Below, in pieces: positions 21,864 through 30,817 of a DNA stretch of 64,000 bases. The notes under the pieces were generated by a model. The model made no database searches. It was not told the origin of the DNA and saw only the letters and a program-made list of their open reading frames with translations. A program made the position numbers and the translations under genes. Positions within the stretch are counted from its first letter, which is position 1. The number at the start of each line of letters is the position of its first letter. Source of the stretch: Niallia sp. Man26 (lineage in GTDB: Bacteria > Bacillota > Bacilli > Bacillales > Cytobacillaceae). Location: the NCBI RefSeq assembly GCF_022049065.2, contig NZ_CP095743.1:3115001-3179000 (forward strand), written 5' to 3'.

Positions 21864-21905
21864 TATTATTGCTCCCTCCCCATTTTTTGATTTGACATTA
21901 TGTTC

Positions 21906-21950
21906 ATTATATTTTATTATAAATTTAAATCAATTGATAATGATTATCAA
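21906..21950 (-). promoter_or_regulatory. Promoter of yusU with adjoining Fur box
   Basis: The perfect 8-1-8 palindrome TTGATAATGATTATCAA (21934-21950) contains the Fur consensus 7-1-7. Read on the minus strand it directly abuts a -35 TTGATT (21928-21933), a 16-bp spacer and a -10 TATAAT (21906-21911). Zur and PerR sites are similar in design, but the sequence fits Fur best. Confidence 0.85.
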
Positions 21951-22028
21951 TCTTGATTAAACCGCACTAGCAGCTCACTATTATTTTTCCCCCTCATAAA
22001 AAAATAATAGAACCTGAGTCTGTACTAG

Positions 22029-22100
22029 AAAAAAAGATGTCCTAAGATTAGCAAGCTCCCATGGATCAGGAGCGCTGCTTATCAAAGGACATCTTTTTTT
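22029..22100 (-). terminator. Terminator of rodA-like gene
   Basis: Arms AAAAAAAGATGTCCT and AGGACATCTTTTTTT enclose about 40 nt with a second, imperfect inner stem (AGCAAGCTCC with GGAGCGCTGCT). It lies 7 nt after the rodA-like stop. Confidence 0.82.
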
Positions 22101-22107
22101 AATGACG

Positions 22108-23256
22108 TTATTCATCACTTGAAAACATATATTTTTTATAATGGTATCGAATGGAGAAAATTAGCCCGATTGCTAGCATATTTCCAAGCAAAGAACTTCC
22201 TCCGTAGCTGATGAACGGCAAAGGAATACCTGTGATTGGCAAAACACCAACAGTCATCCCGATATTTTGGAACACGTGGAATGTCACCATGCTGATAACC
22301 CCAACACATATGCATGTATAAAAGGAATTTTTTGTTTCAAGTGCAACCTTCGTAATATGGTAAATGAGCAGGAAAAACAAGCTGATGATAATGCTTGCGC
22401 CAATAAAGCCAAATTCTTCTCCGACTACACTAAAGATAAAATCAGTGTGGTTTTCGGGAAGCACTACTTCATTTGTGCCTATTCCTTTTCCTGTTGTTTG
22501 ACCTGATCCGATCGCAAGCAAGGATTGGGTTAAATGATAACCTGTTGAACTTTGGTAGTTATAAGGATCGATCCAAGAGTATATCCGTCCGAACTGATAC
22601 TCCTTCACTCCTAAGTATTTCTCCAACCACTCAGGATGCCATATAACCATATATAAAATCGATGTAGCAAGCGTTACTCCGCCAATAAAAATGGGAGCTA
22701 TTATCTTCCATGTGATGCCTGAAATGAAAATCATCCCAACCATAATAGCAATAAGTACAAGAGACGTACCTAAATCCGGCTGCTGCATGACGAGCAGCAA
22801 TGGAGCAAACGTAATACCACCTATTTTCAACAGCAATAAGAAATCCGTCTGCAAAGTTTTTACCAGATGCTTTTCCTGATGGTCTACAATAACTTTCGAT
22901 AAAATCAGGATTAAAAATACTTTAACAAACTCTGATGGCTGCAAGGAAAAGCCCGGAAGCGTGAACCAGCTTTTTGCTCCGTTTATTTCACGGGCAATAC
23001 TGCTTGGCGCAACAATCAGCAGTAATAATAAGACAATTCCAATGCCATACAAATACCAGGATAGTTTCTTAAGCTGATCAGAATCCAGCTGCATAATCCC
23101 AGCGATAATTCCAGTTCCAATAACATAAAAGACAACCTGTTTAATTACAAAACTTGAATCAGCACTGTATATGGCAATAAGACTTGCCAAGCTTAACAAC
23201 ATTAATATAAGTACAAGTGTAAAATCTATTTTTGAAGTATTTCTGTTTGGGGTCAT
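22108..23256 (-). CDS. rodA: RodA/FtsW-family SEDS peptidoglycan polymerase
   Basis: Polytopic protein of 382 residues with about ten membrane helices. Family motifs are LQPSEFVKV, the large outer loop with FGRIYSWIDPY, VVGEEFGFIGA, and the C-terminal PLPFISYGGSS. SEDS proteins polymerise lipid II into glycan strands with a class B PBP. Length and the GAKSWF segment fit RodA rather than FtsW or SpoVE, but more than one paralogue is usual in Bacilli. It stands alone, with a terminator behind it. Confidence 0.85.
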   Translation of the reverse strand: MTPNRNTSKIDFTLVLILMLLSLASLIAIYSADSSFVIKQVVFYVIGTGIIAGIMQLDSDQLKKLSWYLYGIGIVLLLLLIVAPSSIAREINGAKSWFTLPGFSLQPSEFVKVFLILILSKVIVDHQEKHLVKTLQTDFLLLLKIGGITFAPLLLVMQQPDLGTSLVLIAIMVGMIFISGITWKIIAPIFIGGVTLATSILYMVIWHPEWLEKYLGVKEYQFGRIYSWIDPYNYQSSTGYHLTQSLLAIGSGQTTGKGIGTNEVVLPENHTDFIFSVVGEEFGFIGASIIISLFFLLIYHITKVALETKNSFYTCICVGVISMVTFHVFQNIGMTVGVLPITGIPLPFISYGGSSLLGNMLAIGLIFSIRYHYKKYMFSSDE

Positions 23257-23430
23257 ATTTCATTACTCCTCGAATATGTGAAACTTTAAGGTTTTAAAAT
23301 GTCAAAAAAACAAGATAAGCTCATTAATAGTTTGTACAATTCTTCATTATATTTGTAATTGCAGCAAATAACAACTTTCGACAAGCATTTAATCAAAATT
23401 TAATGTTTGTTACCCCAAAAAATCTTTCCA
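23257..23430. other. Non-coding region upstream of rodA-like gene
   Basis: AT-rich, without an open frame of coding character. It should hold the promoter for the rodA-like gene. Confidence 0.4.
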
Positions 23431-23460
23431 ATAAAAAAAGAAGCTTAGAAAAAGCTTCTT
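23431..23460 (-). terminator. Terminator after short chemoreceptor gene
   Basis: Arms AAGAAGCTT and AAGCTTCTT with seven T on the minus strand, about 160 bp downstream of the receptor stop codon. The DNA from 23461 to 23619 in between shows a small TGAGAC...GTCTCA inverted repeat but no gene. Confidence 0.72.
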
Positions 23461-23619
23461 ACAGAGGCTGTTGGCAAACACCTTTAAAGTAGTAGATATC
23501 TCGCTTATGAGCAACAGAAATCACTCGCTGCTTGTGTGAGACCCAGTCTCACTAATTGAAGTAGAAGTTACCCCAATTAAACTAACTGCTCCTTTTCACC
23601 AACAAATAAATAAAGAGAG

Positions 23620-24900
23620 TTACTTACGATATATTTGCGTCACTTCCACTAATTCATCTGCAATTTTTGCAAGTGATTGAGTGGACACTGTAATTTCTTC
23701 AATTGCAGCCAGCTGTTCTTGTGATGATGCGGATACATTCATGGAGTTTTGGCTGTTTTCTTTGGCAATGCTAGTAACTTGATCGACAGAACCTGCGACT
23801 TCGACAATGCTGGCATTGATGTTTTTCGCTGCATCAAGGATATTTTCCATCTGTGCGCTCATATTCTCCATGCTGCTTGAAATCATATTGAATTTTTCCT
23901 TCGTGTTGTTGGTAATATTGATTCCGTCTTTAACTTCATCTGTCACTCTTCTCATTGTTTTCACAGATGTGAGAGTATCTTTTTGAATTTCATTAACTAA
24001 TACAGCAATTTGTTTAGCTGACTGATTTGATTGTTCTGCAAGCTTTCTGACCTCTTCTGCAACAACGGCAAAGCCTTTTCCAGCTTCTCCTGCTCTTGCT
24101 GCCTCAATAGCAGCATTAAGAGCAAGCAAATTTGTCTGATCAGCAATTTCTGTGATGACCTTCAAGAATTGGCCAATTTCTTGGGAACGTTCCTGCAGAA
24201 GTTCAATGGTTGTGTTCGACTCTTTCACTGAATTTTGTATTAAACTCATTTGCTGAACGGTGCTATCCACAACGGCTTGTCCTTCTTTAGCCCCCTGCAC
24301 TGTTTCATTAGTAGATGTAACCATCGCTTCTGTGTTTTTTGCGATATCTCTTATTTCATTGTTAACAACAGCGACAGCGTCTGCTACACTCTCCATTCCC
24401 CTTGTCTGTTCCTCTGATCCAACTGCAACACTTTGAATCGCTGCAGAAATTTGTTCCGATACATGGCTTGTTTCAACTGCATTAGCAGTCAATATTTCTG
24501 CAGAGGAATTAACCATGTCTGCTGTTTCATTTACCTTATCAACCATTGCCTTAATAGAGTCCTTCATTAAGACAAATTCATCTGTAAGCTGGCCGATTTC
24601 ATCATTAGATTTTTTTTGCAGAGTATTATCAAGATGTCCTTGGCGTATTTCCTTAGTCGCAGCAAGCAAACTTTTAATAGGCTTAATAATAATTCTTCGC
24701 GTAAAGAAAGAAGCAATTAACGTAGTGAATACTAAGTTAATAATTGTATTAATAATCATGCCTAATTCTGGCGCAAAGATTCCTGCCTCTCTAAGCATTT
24801 CATTTAATTGTATGGAAATAGGCGTGCTTATTATTGTAGCCAACACTATAATGAAAGCTATTTTTGTTCGTAAACTATGAAACAAATTTTTCTTTTTCAT
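23620..24900 (-). CDS. Methyl-accepting chemotaxis protein, short sensor
   Basis: Chemoreceptor of 426 residues. Two membrane helices (about 10-30 and 42-64) leave only a ~12-residue loop outside, so there is no classical ligand-binding domain. A HAMP domain and the signalling coiled coil follow, with the hairpin tip [19 protein letters not shown]. It probably senses inside the membrane or cytoplasm, or relays signals in mixed arrays. ATG at 24900 chosen, 6 nt after AGGGCGG; a TTG two codons upstream overlaps that site. Confidence 0.9.
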   Translation of the reverse strand: MKKKNLFHSLRTKIAFIIVLATIISTPISIQLNEMLREAGIFAPELGMIINTIINLVFTTLIASFFTRRIIIKPIKSLLAATKEIRQGHLDNTLQKKSNDEIGQLTDEFVLMKDSIKAMVDKVNETADMVNSSAEILTANAVETSHVSEQISAAIQSVAVGSEEQTRGMESVADAVAVVNNEIRDIAKNTEAMVTSTNETVQGAKEGQAVVDSTVQQMSLIQNSVKESNTTIELLQERSQEIGQFLKVITEIADQTNLLALNAAIEAARAGEAGKGFAVVAEEVRKLAEQSNQSAKQIAVLVNEIQKDTLTSVKTMRRVTDEVKDGINITNNTKEKFNMISSSMENMSAQMENILDAAKNINASIVEVAGSVDQVTSIAKENSQNSMNVSASSQEQLAAIEEITVSTQSLAKIADELVEVTQIYRK

Positions 24901-25038
24901 ATACAACCGCCCTAACTATTTGTTTTTATAGGATATTATACCTAATTATTTTAGGTAAATATAGCACGAAATTAGTATAACAGTCATCCTTTTTGCTTTT
25001 CCTTTGAAATAATTCAAAACTTTTATACTATAACCTAT

Positions 25039-25075
25039 AAAAAAAGGACCATTATGTGCATTGCACATAATGGTC
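25039..25075 (-). terminator. Palindromic terminator without an assigned gene
   Basis: Arms GACCATTATGTGCA and TGCACATAATGGTC (25047-25060, 25062-25075) are a 14-1-14 perfect inverted repeat, followed on the minus strand by seven T. No minus-strand gene was recognised upstream, so a small RNA or small mRNA may end here. Confidence 0.65.
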
Positions 25076-25092
25076 AAAAGTGAGAGGAGGTT

Positions 25093-25215
25093 ATGGGGTT
25101 ACGGTATAAAGAAAAGCGCTGTATTTCTTTCGGAAAAGATGATACAAGCTATTCTTTATACTTATTAGATATGCTTTTTCTGACGAAAAGTGAGGGCTTT
25201 CCCCTTTTCAGCTGA
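25093..25215 (+). CDS. Possible 40-residue small protein
   Basis: Open frame of 40 codons beginning MGLRYKEKRCISFGKDD and ending LTKSEGFPLFS. TGAGAGGAGG ends 2 nt before the ATG; pairing at GAGAGG would leave 5 nt. Composition is protein-like but there is no recognised family, and the frame overlaps a region with possible transcription on the other strand. Weak call. Confidence 0.3.
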   Translation: MGLRYKEKRCISFGKDDTSYSLYLLDMLFLTKSEGFPLFS

Positions 25216-25342
25216 AAAAGGGCAAGCATCTTACCTTTTCCTTTATAAGGTTTGTCCTGTCTCCGCTTCTAAACATACAAGTCAAGCCATATATTATACA
25301 GATTGTATTTACTTAGGGAGCTGTATGTAAGGAGGTTACTCT

Positions 25343-25531
25343 TTGGAAAAACTAAAAAGACTCACTAGTGTTCAATATTGCATGCTTTGGACATTTATCA
25401 GCACGCTGATCTTCTATGCTGCAACAGATATCTCCGTGTACACGGTCGCTGCACTAATTGCAGGAATTGTACTTTCCTTCATCAACCTGCTGGAAGATGA
25501 GGTCATCCATCAAAAAATACGTGGAGATTAA
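25343..25531 (+). CDS. Small two-helix membrane protein
   Basis: Protein of 62 residues with two hydrophobic helices (about 12-28 and 32-48) and a short charged tail (EDEVIHQKIRGD). TTG start at 25343 with AAGGAGG 7 nt upstream, which makes translation convincing. Family and function not recognised. The next hairpins separate it from convergent tcyC. Confidence 0.72.
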   Translation: MEKLKRLTSVQYCMLWTFISTLIFYAATDISVYTVAALIAGIVLSFINLLEDEVIHQKIRGD

Positions 25532-25608
25532 TTTTTTTTTAATTTCATGTATAAAAACAAAAAAAAGGGACCACAATGTTATTACAAAGTGTAATTCCCC
25601 CTTTTGTT

Positions 25609-25669
25609 AAAGAGGTATTAGGCCATCATCCCCCCTAAGGATTTTTTAGCCGAATACCTCTTTTTTTTT
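25609..25669. terminator. Bidirectional terminator before tcyC
   Basis: Arms AGAGGTATT(A)GGC and GCCGAATACCTCT (about 25611-25623, 25649-25661) with T-runs on both strands; the tcyC stop codon overlaps its edge. A second weaker stem, GGGA...TCCC around ATTACA/TGTAAT, lies at 25566-25600 behind the small plus-strand gene. Confidence 0.75.
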
Positions 25670-26402
25670 ATTGCAGCAACTGCAGAAATTTTTTCGTCCT
25701 TGCTTCCTTAGGAGCAGAGAAAAACTCCTCTGGAGTTCCTTTTTCCACAATATAACCGCCGTCCATAAACAGGACTTCGTCTGCTGCTTCTCTGGCAAAT
25801 TTCATTTCATGTGTGACGACAATCATCGTCATCCCTTCTTTGGCAAGATCCTTCATTACCTTTAAAACCTCACCGACAAGCTCTGGGTCAAGTGCTGATG
25901 TTGGCTCGTCAAAGAGCATTACTTCCGGCTCCATTGCCAGCGCTCTTGCGATGCCTACACGCTGCTGCTGTCCTCCAGACAGCTGAAATGGATAAAAATC
26001 AAGCTTATCAGCCAAGCCAACTTTTGCAAGAAGCAGTTCCGCTTTCTTCCTTGCTTTTTCTTTGTCTTCTTTTTTGACGATAACAGGTCCTTCCATCACA
26101 TTTTGCAATGCAGTCTTATGCGGGAATAAGTTATAGCCTTGAAAGACCATGCCTGTTAATTTTCGAAACTCTGTCACTTCTCTTTTGGAAACCTTTTGAG
26201 AAAAATCGATGCTTTTATTACTGATGCCAATCGTTCCTCCTGAAGGTGTTTCAAGCAAATTTAAACAGCGAAGCATTGTCGTTTTCCCTGAACCTGATGG
26301 TCCGATTACAACAATTACTTTCCCTTTATCAACATCCAAGTTGATATCCTTCAAAACTTCCAGCTCTCCAAAGCTTTTGGACAAACCTTTAATGTTAATC
26401 AT
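25668..26402 (-). CDS. tcyC: L-cystine ABC transporter ATPase TcyC
   Basis: Polar amino-acid ABC ATPase of 244 residues. Walker [10 protein letters not shown] (33-41), signature [15 protein letters not shown], Walker [13 protein letters not shown]. With TcyA and TcyB it imports L-cystine. The assignment to cystine comes mainly from the binding protein TcyA. The gap after tcyB is 33 bp. Confidence 0.88.
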   Translation of the reverse strand: MINIKGLSKSFGELEVLKDINLDVDKGKVIVVIGPSGSGKTTMLRCLNLLETPSGGTIGISNKSIDFSQKVSKREVTEFRKLTGMVFQGYNLFPHKTALQNVMEGPVIVKKEDKEKARKKAELLLAKVGLADKLDFYPFQLSGGQQQRVGIARALAMEPEVMLFDEPTSALDPELVGEVLKVMKDLAKEGMTMIVVTHEMKFAREAADEVLFMDGGYIVEKGTPEEFFSAPKEARTKKFLQLLQ

Positions 26403-26435
26403 ATGGCATCCTCCTTTCTGCGCAAAAGTGCGTGC

Positions 26436-27146
26436 CTATTTAAGTAAATGCCTGCTGAATCGATCTTCCAGCCTTTGCTGAACGATGGATAATGGGAAAC
26501 ATATCAACCAATAAAGCAGAGCTACTTCTGAATACAATAATAAAAACTCGTAGTTGGTGCTTGCAATCTCCTGTGCTTTCCGGAACATTTCTGTCACTAG
26601 AATTAGGGCAGCAAGCGATGTATCCTTCACCAAGCTGATGAAAGTATTAGATAACGGCGGCAGTGATACTCGTGCTGCTTGTGGAAGGATAACTCTTTTT
26701 AAATTTTGTGTATATGTCATCCCAATCGAGTAGCCTGCTTCCCATTGCCCTTTAGGAATGCTGGAAATGGAGGCACGGACAATTTCTGACGCATAAGCCC
26801 CGACATTCAAAGAAAAGCCGATAATTGCTGCCGGCACCGGATCGATTGTAAGGTGTTCAGTACTTATATTTGGAAGTCCGTAAAAAATGATAAACAGCTG
26901 TACTAATAATGGCGTCCCTCTAATGATGGAAACATATATACGTGCAATAATTTGAAAAATCTTTATGCTTGATAACCGTGCTAACGCGGTTACTACTGCG
27001 AGTATAAGACCGATGATGAATGACACAATGGCTAAAGGCAACGAATACAAAAAGGCCCCCTTCAGCAAAGGCAGAAGGGAACTTGTTGCTATATCCGTAT
27101 ATCGTTGGAGCTGCTCCGGATCTGTGAAGATATTATTTAAGAACAT
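26436..27146 (-). CDS. tcyB: L-cystine ABC transporter permease TcyB
   Basis: Permease of 236 residues with about five helices and the EAA-type loop ([20 protein letters not shown]). The frame is open further upstream, but the start at 27146 (MFLNNIF) matches known TcyB N-termini and has GGGGA in front. This ORF overlaps the end of tcyA by 14 bp, suggesting coupled translation. Confidence 0.88.
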   Translation of the reverse strand: MFLNNIFTDPEQLQRYTDIATSSLLPLLKGAFLYSLPLAIVSFIIGLILAVVTALARLSSIKIFQIIARIYVSIIRGTPLLVQLFIIFYGLPNISTEHLTIDPVPAAIIGFSLNVGAYASEIVRASISSIPKGQWEAGYSIGMTYTQNLKRVILPQAARVSLPPLSNTFISLVKDTSLAALILVTEMFRKAQEIASTNYEFLLLYSEVALLYWLICFPLSIVQQRLEDRFSRHLLK

Positions 27147-27945
27147 CTTCCCCGAACCATTTCTCAGATATTTTTGTGTATGTGCCATCATCGATCATAT
27201 CTTGAAGTGCTTTATTGACTTCATCTACTAAAGAATCGCTGCCTTTTCTGAACATTAAGCCACTTTGTGCAACATCATCTGCTGTATCAGCAATCACGAT
27301 ATCTACATCAGGCTTTTGTTTTTTGTAATCTAAGAAGGATAGCTTATCATTAACTGTTGCATCAACACGGTTAGAGTTTAGCAATTCAACCGCTTGGTTA
27401 AAGCCATCAATACCGACAAGTTCAGCACCGTATGACTCTGCTGTTTTCGCATAGTTGCTTGTTAAGGACTGAGCTGATTTCTTCCCTTTAAGATCCTCAA
27501 AACTCTTAATGTCTGAATCAGACTTTGTAACTAAAACAGCAGTTGAAGAAATATATGGATCAGAGAATAGGTATTTTTCTTTTCTCTCATCATTAATCCC
27601 AACTTGGTTTGCAATCATATCAAAGCGTTTTGCATCAAGACCTGCAAAGATTGCATCCCATTGTGTTTCTTTAAATTCTACGTCGACACCAAGACGCTTG
27701 CCCACTTCTTTGGCAATCTCCACGTCAAATCCAGTTAAGTCGCCTGTTTTTTCATCATGAAAAGTAAACGGAGCATATGTACCTTCTGTACCAACGACAA
27801 GCTTTCCATCACTTTTCACTTTTTCAAGAAGATTCTCACTGCTGCTGTCAGCATTTGAATCTTCTTTTTCTGCATTGCTGCCACATGCAGCCAATGCTAT
27901 AGTTAAACTTAATAATAAGCATAGCAGTAAACTAAATTTCTTCAT
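27133..27945 (-). CDS. tcyA: L-cystine-binding lipoprotein TcyA
   Basis: Extracellular solute-binding lipoprotein (family 3) of 270 residues. Signal peptide with lipobox LAAC (Cys21). The mature part closely follows B. subtilis TcyA as I recall it, e.g. [29 protein letters not shown] and [13 protein letters not shown], ending [10 protein letters not shown]. It captures L-cystine for TcyBC. First gene of the operon; no T-box or S-box is visible upstream, so control is probably by a protein such as CymR. Confidence 0.9.
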   Translation of the reverse strand: MKKFSLLLCLLLSLTIALAACGSNAEKEDSNADSSSENLLEKVKSDGKLVVGTEGTYAPFTFHDEKTGDLTGFDVEIAKEVGKRLGVDVEFKETQWDAIFAGLDAKRFDMIANQVGINDERKEKYLFSDPYISSTAVLVTKSDSDIKSFEDLKGKKSAQSLTSNYAKTAESYGAELVGIDGFNQAVELLNSNRVDATVNDKLSFLDYKKQKPDVDIVIADTADDVAQSGLMFRKGSDSLVDEVNKALQDMIDDGTYTKISEKWFGEDVLK

Positions 27946-28088
27946 GCAAAAATCCTCCTAATTCCGATATGTCTTGTCAGACAAAAGCTATCATATTATA
28001 TCGTGAAGTTATTTGTCAAAACATATTTACTTTCAACTATATTTTCACCAAAAGTCTGCTTGTTAACCGCATTTTTATAAAAGAGAGC

Positions 28089-28114
28089 AAAAAAATAACC
28101 ATCATTTGATGGCT
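28089..28114 (-). terminator. Possible terminator of the NlpC-like gene
   Basis: Short arms CCATCA and TGATGG followed on the minus strand by a run of T (28089-28095), 40 bp after the stop codon. Confidence 0.5.
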
Positions 28115-28153
28115 AGGAAATATGAATAAGTGCAAAAGAAAAATGAAAATAAC

Positions 28154-28699
28154 TTAAAAGGAAGAGATAGGCTGCAAATGAAAATAATGTTGCAGTTTCC
28201 CTTCATATATATGCTCCATTTTATAATCATCAAGCAAGTCATACGGCGTTACTAATGATGGGTGCTTATTCCAATACAAAGCTCCGCTTTCATGAAGAAC
28301 GGAAGCAACAAACTGTGAGCAAAAATACGCGTTTTTACGCGGAAAAGGAATGTTTAACATAATAAAGAATAAACCGAGCAAATTGTAGCGGTAACAATGC
28401 TTTTCTTTTTCAATCTGCTGAATAATCTCCTTCATCTTATCAAGCTGCTCTTTTGTGACGCGAATGCTGTAAATCGCGCAACACGCATTTCTAAAGAAGT
28501 CATCCCTTATATCTTCTCTGACAAATCCGCCTATAAACGGATTATTCGGCTTCTTTCGTCCAAAGCTGTAAACCTCAATCAACTGGGAGTCAAAAGAAAT
28601 AGAGGCATGGTTATGCGGTTTTTTTGTAAAAAGCTTAATGCACCGTGTAAACAAGGTGCCAGTATCACTTAGTATTAAATAAACAATATGCTCATCCAT
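28154..28699 (-). CDS. Permuted NlpC/P60-like (YiiX/LRAT-type) cysteine protein
   Basis: Protein of 181 residues without a signal peptide. A histidine motif NHASISFD (His31) comes first and a cysteine motif AYFCSQFVASVLHESGA (Cys127) comes later, the reverse of classical NlpC/P60 order and typical of circularly permuted papain-fold enzymes. A Tyr/Arg-rich segment (KEKHCYRYNLLGL) precedes the cysteine. Members act as amidases, acyltransferases or lipases; the substrate here is unknown. Monocistronic between tcyA and yfiC. Confidence 0.72.
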   Translation of the reverse strand: MDEHIVYLILSDTGTLFTRCIKLFTKKPHNHASISFDSQLIEVYSFGRKKPNNPFIGGFVREDIRDDFFRNACCAIYSIRVTKEQLDKMKEIIQQIEKEKHCYRYNLLGLFFIMLNIPFPRKNAYFCSQFVASVLHESGALYWNKHPSLVTPYDLLDDYKMEHIYEGKLQHYFHLQPISSF

Positions 28700-28911
28700 T
28701 CTTTACCTCCACCAAAAAACCGTTTTATTGTATAACGACTAACATATGCAAAAAGTTTCCATTTATTGAAAAAATGGTTCATTTATATCAATAGGAATAT
28801 ATCCATTAAATGAAGCATTTTCCTATCTTTATCATATATACTAACAGCTTTTTGGTGAACAATCTTTAGTATTATCTTTGCTCGGACTAAAGTCTTAGAG
28901 TGGGATTAACA

Positions 28912-28945
28912 CAAAAAAAGAGCGGACAGTTCTCCGCTCTTTTTC
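28912..28945 (-). terminator. Terminator of yfiBC
   Basis: Arms AGAGCGG and CCGCTCT (28919-28925, 28934-28940) with T-runs on both strands, just after the yfiC-like stop. Confidence 0.8.
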
Positions 28946-28954
28946 TTGCTGACA

Positions 28955-30817
28955 TTAAGCAGTCGCTTCTGAAAATTGACTGTAATACAAATCTGCATAA
29001 AAACCTTTTTGCTGAAGTAATTCTTCATGATTGCCCTGTTCAATCACTTGCCCGTGTTTCATGACAAGGATGATGTCTGCATCCTTAATTGTTGAAAGCC
29101 TGTGTGCAATGACGAAGCTGGTTCGATTTTTCATTAGCTCTGCCATTGCCTCTTGAATTTGTGCTTCCGTTCGAGTGTCAACACTGCTCGTTGCCTCATC
29201 TAGAATCAGCAGGCTTGGGTTTGCCAGCAGTGCCCTTGCAATTGTAAGCAGCTGCTTTTGTCCCCCGGAAATATTCGAACCATCTTCATTAATGACTGTG
29301 TCATAGCCTTCAGGCAATGTGCGGATGAAATGCTCGGCATTTGCAAGCATTGCAGCTCTTGTTATTTCCTCATCTGTCGCACCTTGCTTACCATACGCTA
29401 TATTGTCGCGAATCGTCCCTTTAAACAGCCATGTGTCTTGCAAAACCATGCCAAACATACTTCGTAAAGCTCCTCGATCCATTGTTGAGATATCAACACC
29501 ATCAATCTTAATAACCCCGCTGTCAATATCATAAAATCTCATCAGCAAGTTAATCAATGTAGTTTTTCCAGCACCTGTCGGACCAACAATTGCCACTTTC
29601 TGACCCGGTTTAATTTGAATCGTTAAATCTTTAATAAGCTCCTCATCTTCTTTATAGCTGAAGTAAACTGCATCGAAGTCTACTGCGCCCTGCGGCTGCT
29701 CTATAACCTTCACTCTGCTGGTATCTTTCGGCTCCTCTTCTTCATCGAGCAGCTCAAACACCCTCTCAGCAGAAGCAATCGTCGATTGAATGATATTTGA
29801 AATATTAGAAAGCTGCTGAATCGGCTGTGAAAATTGTCTTGCATATTGAATAAATGCTTGCACGTCCCCGACAGTAATTCTGCCTGCCGAAACAAAAATC
29901 GCCCCGATAACAACAACAAATACATAGCCTAAATTATTGATGAATTGCATCAATGGCATAATAAGCCCAGAAATAAACTGAGATCTCCAGCTGGATTCAT
30001 ACAGCCTGTCATTAATGCTGTCGAATTCCTCCATCGCTTTTTCCTCATGGCCGAATGCCTTAACAATCTGATGCCCGGTAAACATCTCCTCGATATGCCC
30101 ATTTAACGCACCGAGTGTTGCTTGCTGGCTCCGAAATTGCACTTGTGAGCGCTTAGCGATTTTTACTGTCGCTAGTATGCTTAAGGGAATAGTTAAAAAG
30201 CATACAATGGCAAGAACAGGACTAATCGTAAGCATCATAATAATAACACCGACAAATGTAATGACAGATGTAATCAATTGAGTGACACTTTGCTGCAGCG
30301 TATTATTAATATTATCAATATCATTAATGGCTCGGCTCAATGTTTCACCATGTGGTGTTCTGTCAAAATATTTAAGCGGAAGTCTTTCCAGCTTTTCGTG
30401 CACCTCTTGGCGAAGCTGGAAGATTGTCTTTTGCGAAATATTAACCATAATGATCTGCTGTATATACATAAACAACGCACTTATAATATATAAAAGAATA
30501 AGCCAGACAAGGACCTGTCCGATTGCAGCAAAATCTATTTCTGCCCCTGGCACACCGTTCATTTTATTCATCAGCCCATTAAAAAGCGTATCAATTGCTT
30601 CAGCTAATATTTTCGGGCTGAAAATGGAAAAAACAGTGCTTAGGATCGCAGCGGCAATCACAAATAAAAGCTGGATTTTATAGGTACCAAGATAACGAGC
30701 AAGCCGTTTTAGCGTCCCTTTTGCATCCTTAGCTTTTTGAACAGGCATTCTTGGGCCACCATGTCCTCTTGAGGGAATAGGTGAAGGATGCTTGCTTTGA
30801 TTATTATGTCCACTCAT
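28955..30817 (-). CDS. yfiC: ABC exporter half-transporter YfiC-like
   Basis: 620 residues: a cytoplasmic N-terminal tail of ~35 residues, six membrane helices (about 40-340) and an ATPase domain. Walker A GPTGAGKTT, signature ISGGQKQL, Walker B LLILDEATSSVD with a canonical glutamate. It forms a heterodimer with the product of the preceding gene, with which it overlaps by four bases. The pair resembles multidrug or lipid exporters; the substrate is not evident. Confidence 0.87.
   Translation of the reverse strand: MSGHNNQSKHPSPIPSRGHGGPRMPVQKAKDAKGTLKRLARYLGTYKIQLLFVIAAAILSTVFSIFSPKILAEAIDTLFNGLMNKMNGVPGAEIDFAAIGQVLVWLILLYIISALFMYIQQIIMVNISQKTIFQLRQEVHEKLERLPLKYFDRTPHGETLSRAINDIDNINNTLQQSVTQLITSVITFVGVIIMMLTISPVLAIVCFLTIPLSILATVKIAKRSQVQFRSQQATLGALNGHIEEMFTGHQIVKAFGHEEKAMEEFDSINDRLYESSWRSQFISGLIMPLMQFINNLGYVFVVVIGAIFVSAGRITVGDVQAFIQYARQFSQPIQQLSNISNIIQSTIASAERVFELLDEEEEPKDTSRVKVIEQPQGAVDFDAVYFSYKEDEELIKDLTIQIKPGQKVAIVGPTGAGKTTLINLLMRFYDIDSGVIKIDGVDISTMDRGALRSMFGMVLQDTWLFKGTIRDNIAYGKQGATDEEITRAAMLANAEHFIRTLPEGYDTVINEDGSNISGGQKQLLTIARALLANPSLLILDEATSSVDTRTEAQIQEAMAELMKNRTSFVIAHRLSTIKDADIILVMKHGQVIEQGNHEELLQQKGFYADLYYSQFSEATA

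Larger units (their letters stand above)
24907..25342. other. Intergenic region with terminator and possible small transcript
   Basis: About 430 bp between the chemoreceptor and a small plus-strand gene. It holds a strong palindromic minus-strand terminator (25039-25075), a 40-codon plus-strand frame (25093-25215) and an inverted repeat CCCCTTTTCAGCTGAAAAAGGG around 25201-25221. No known RNA family is recognised. Confidence 0.5.

Noticed and set aside
27946..28088. S-box or T-box before tcyABC
   Set aside because: The leader lacks all conserved aptamer segments.
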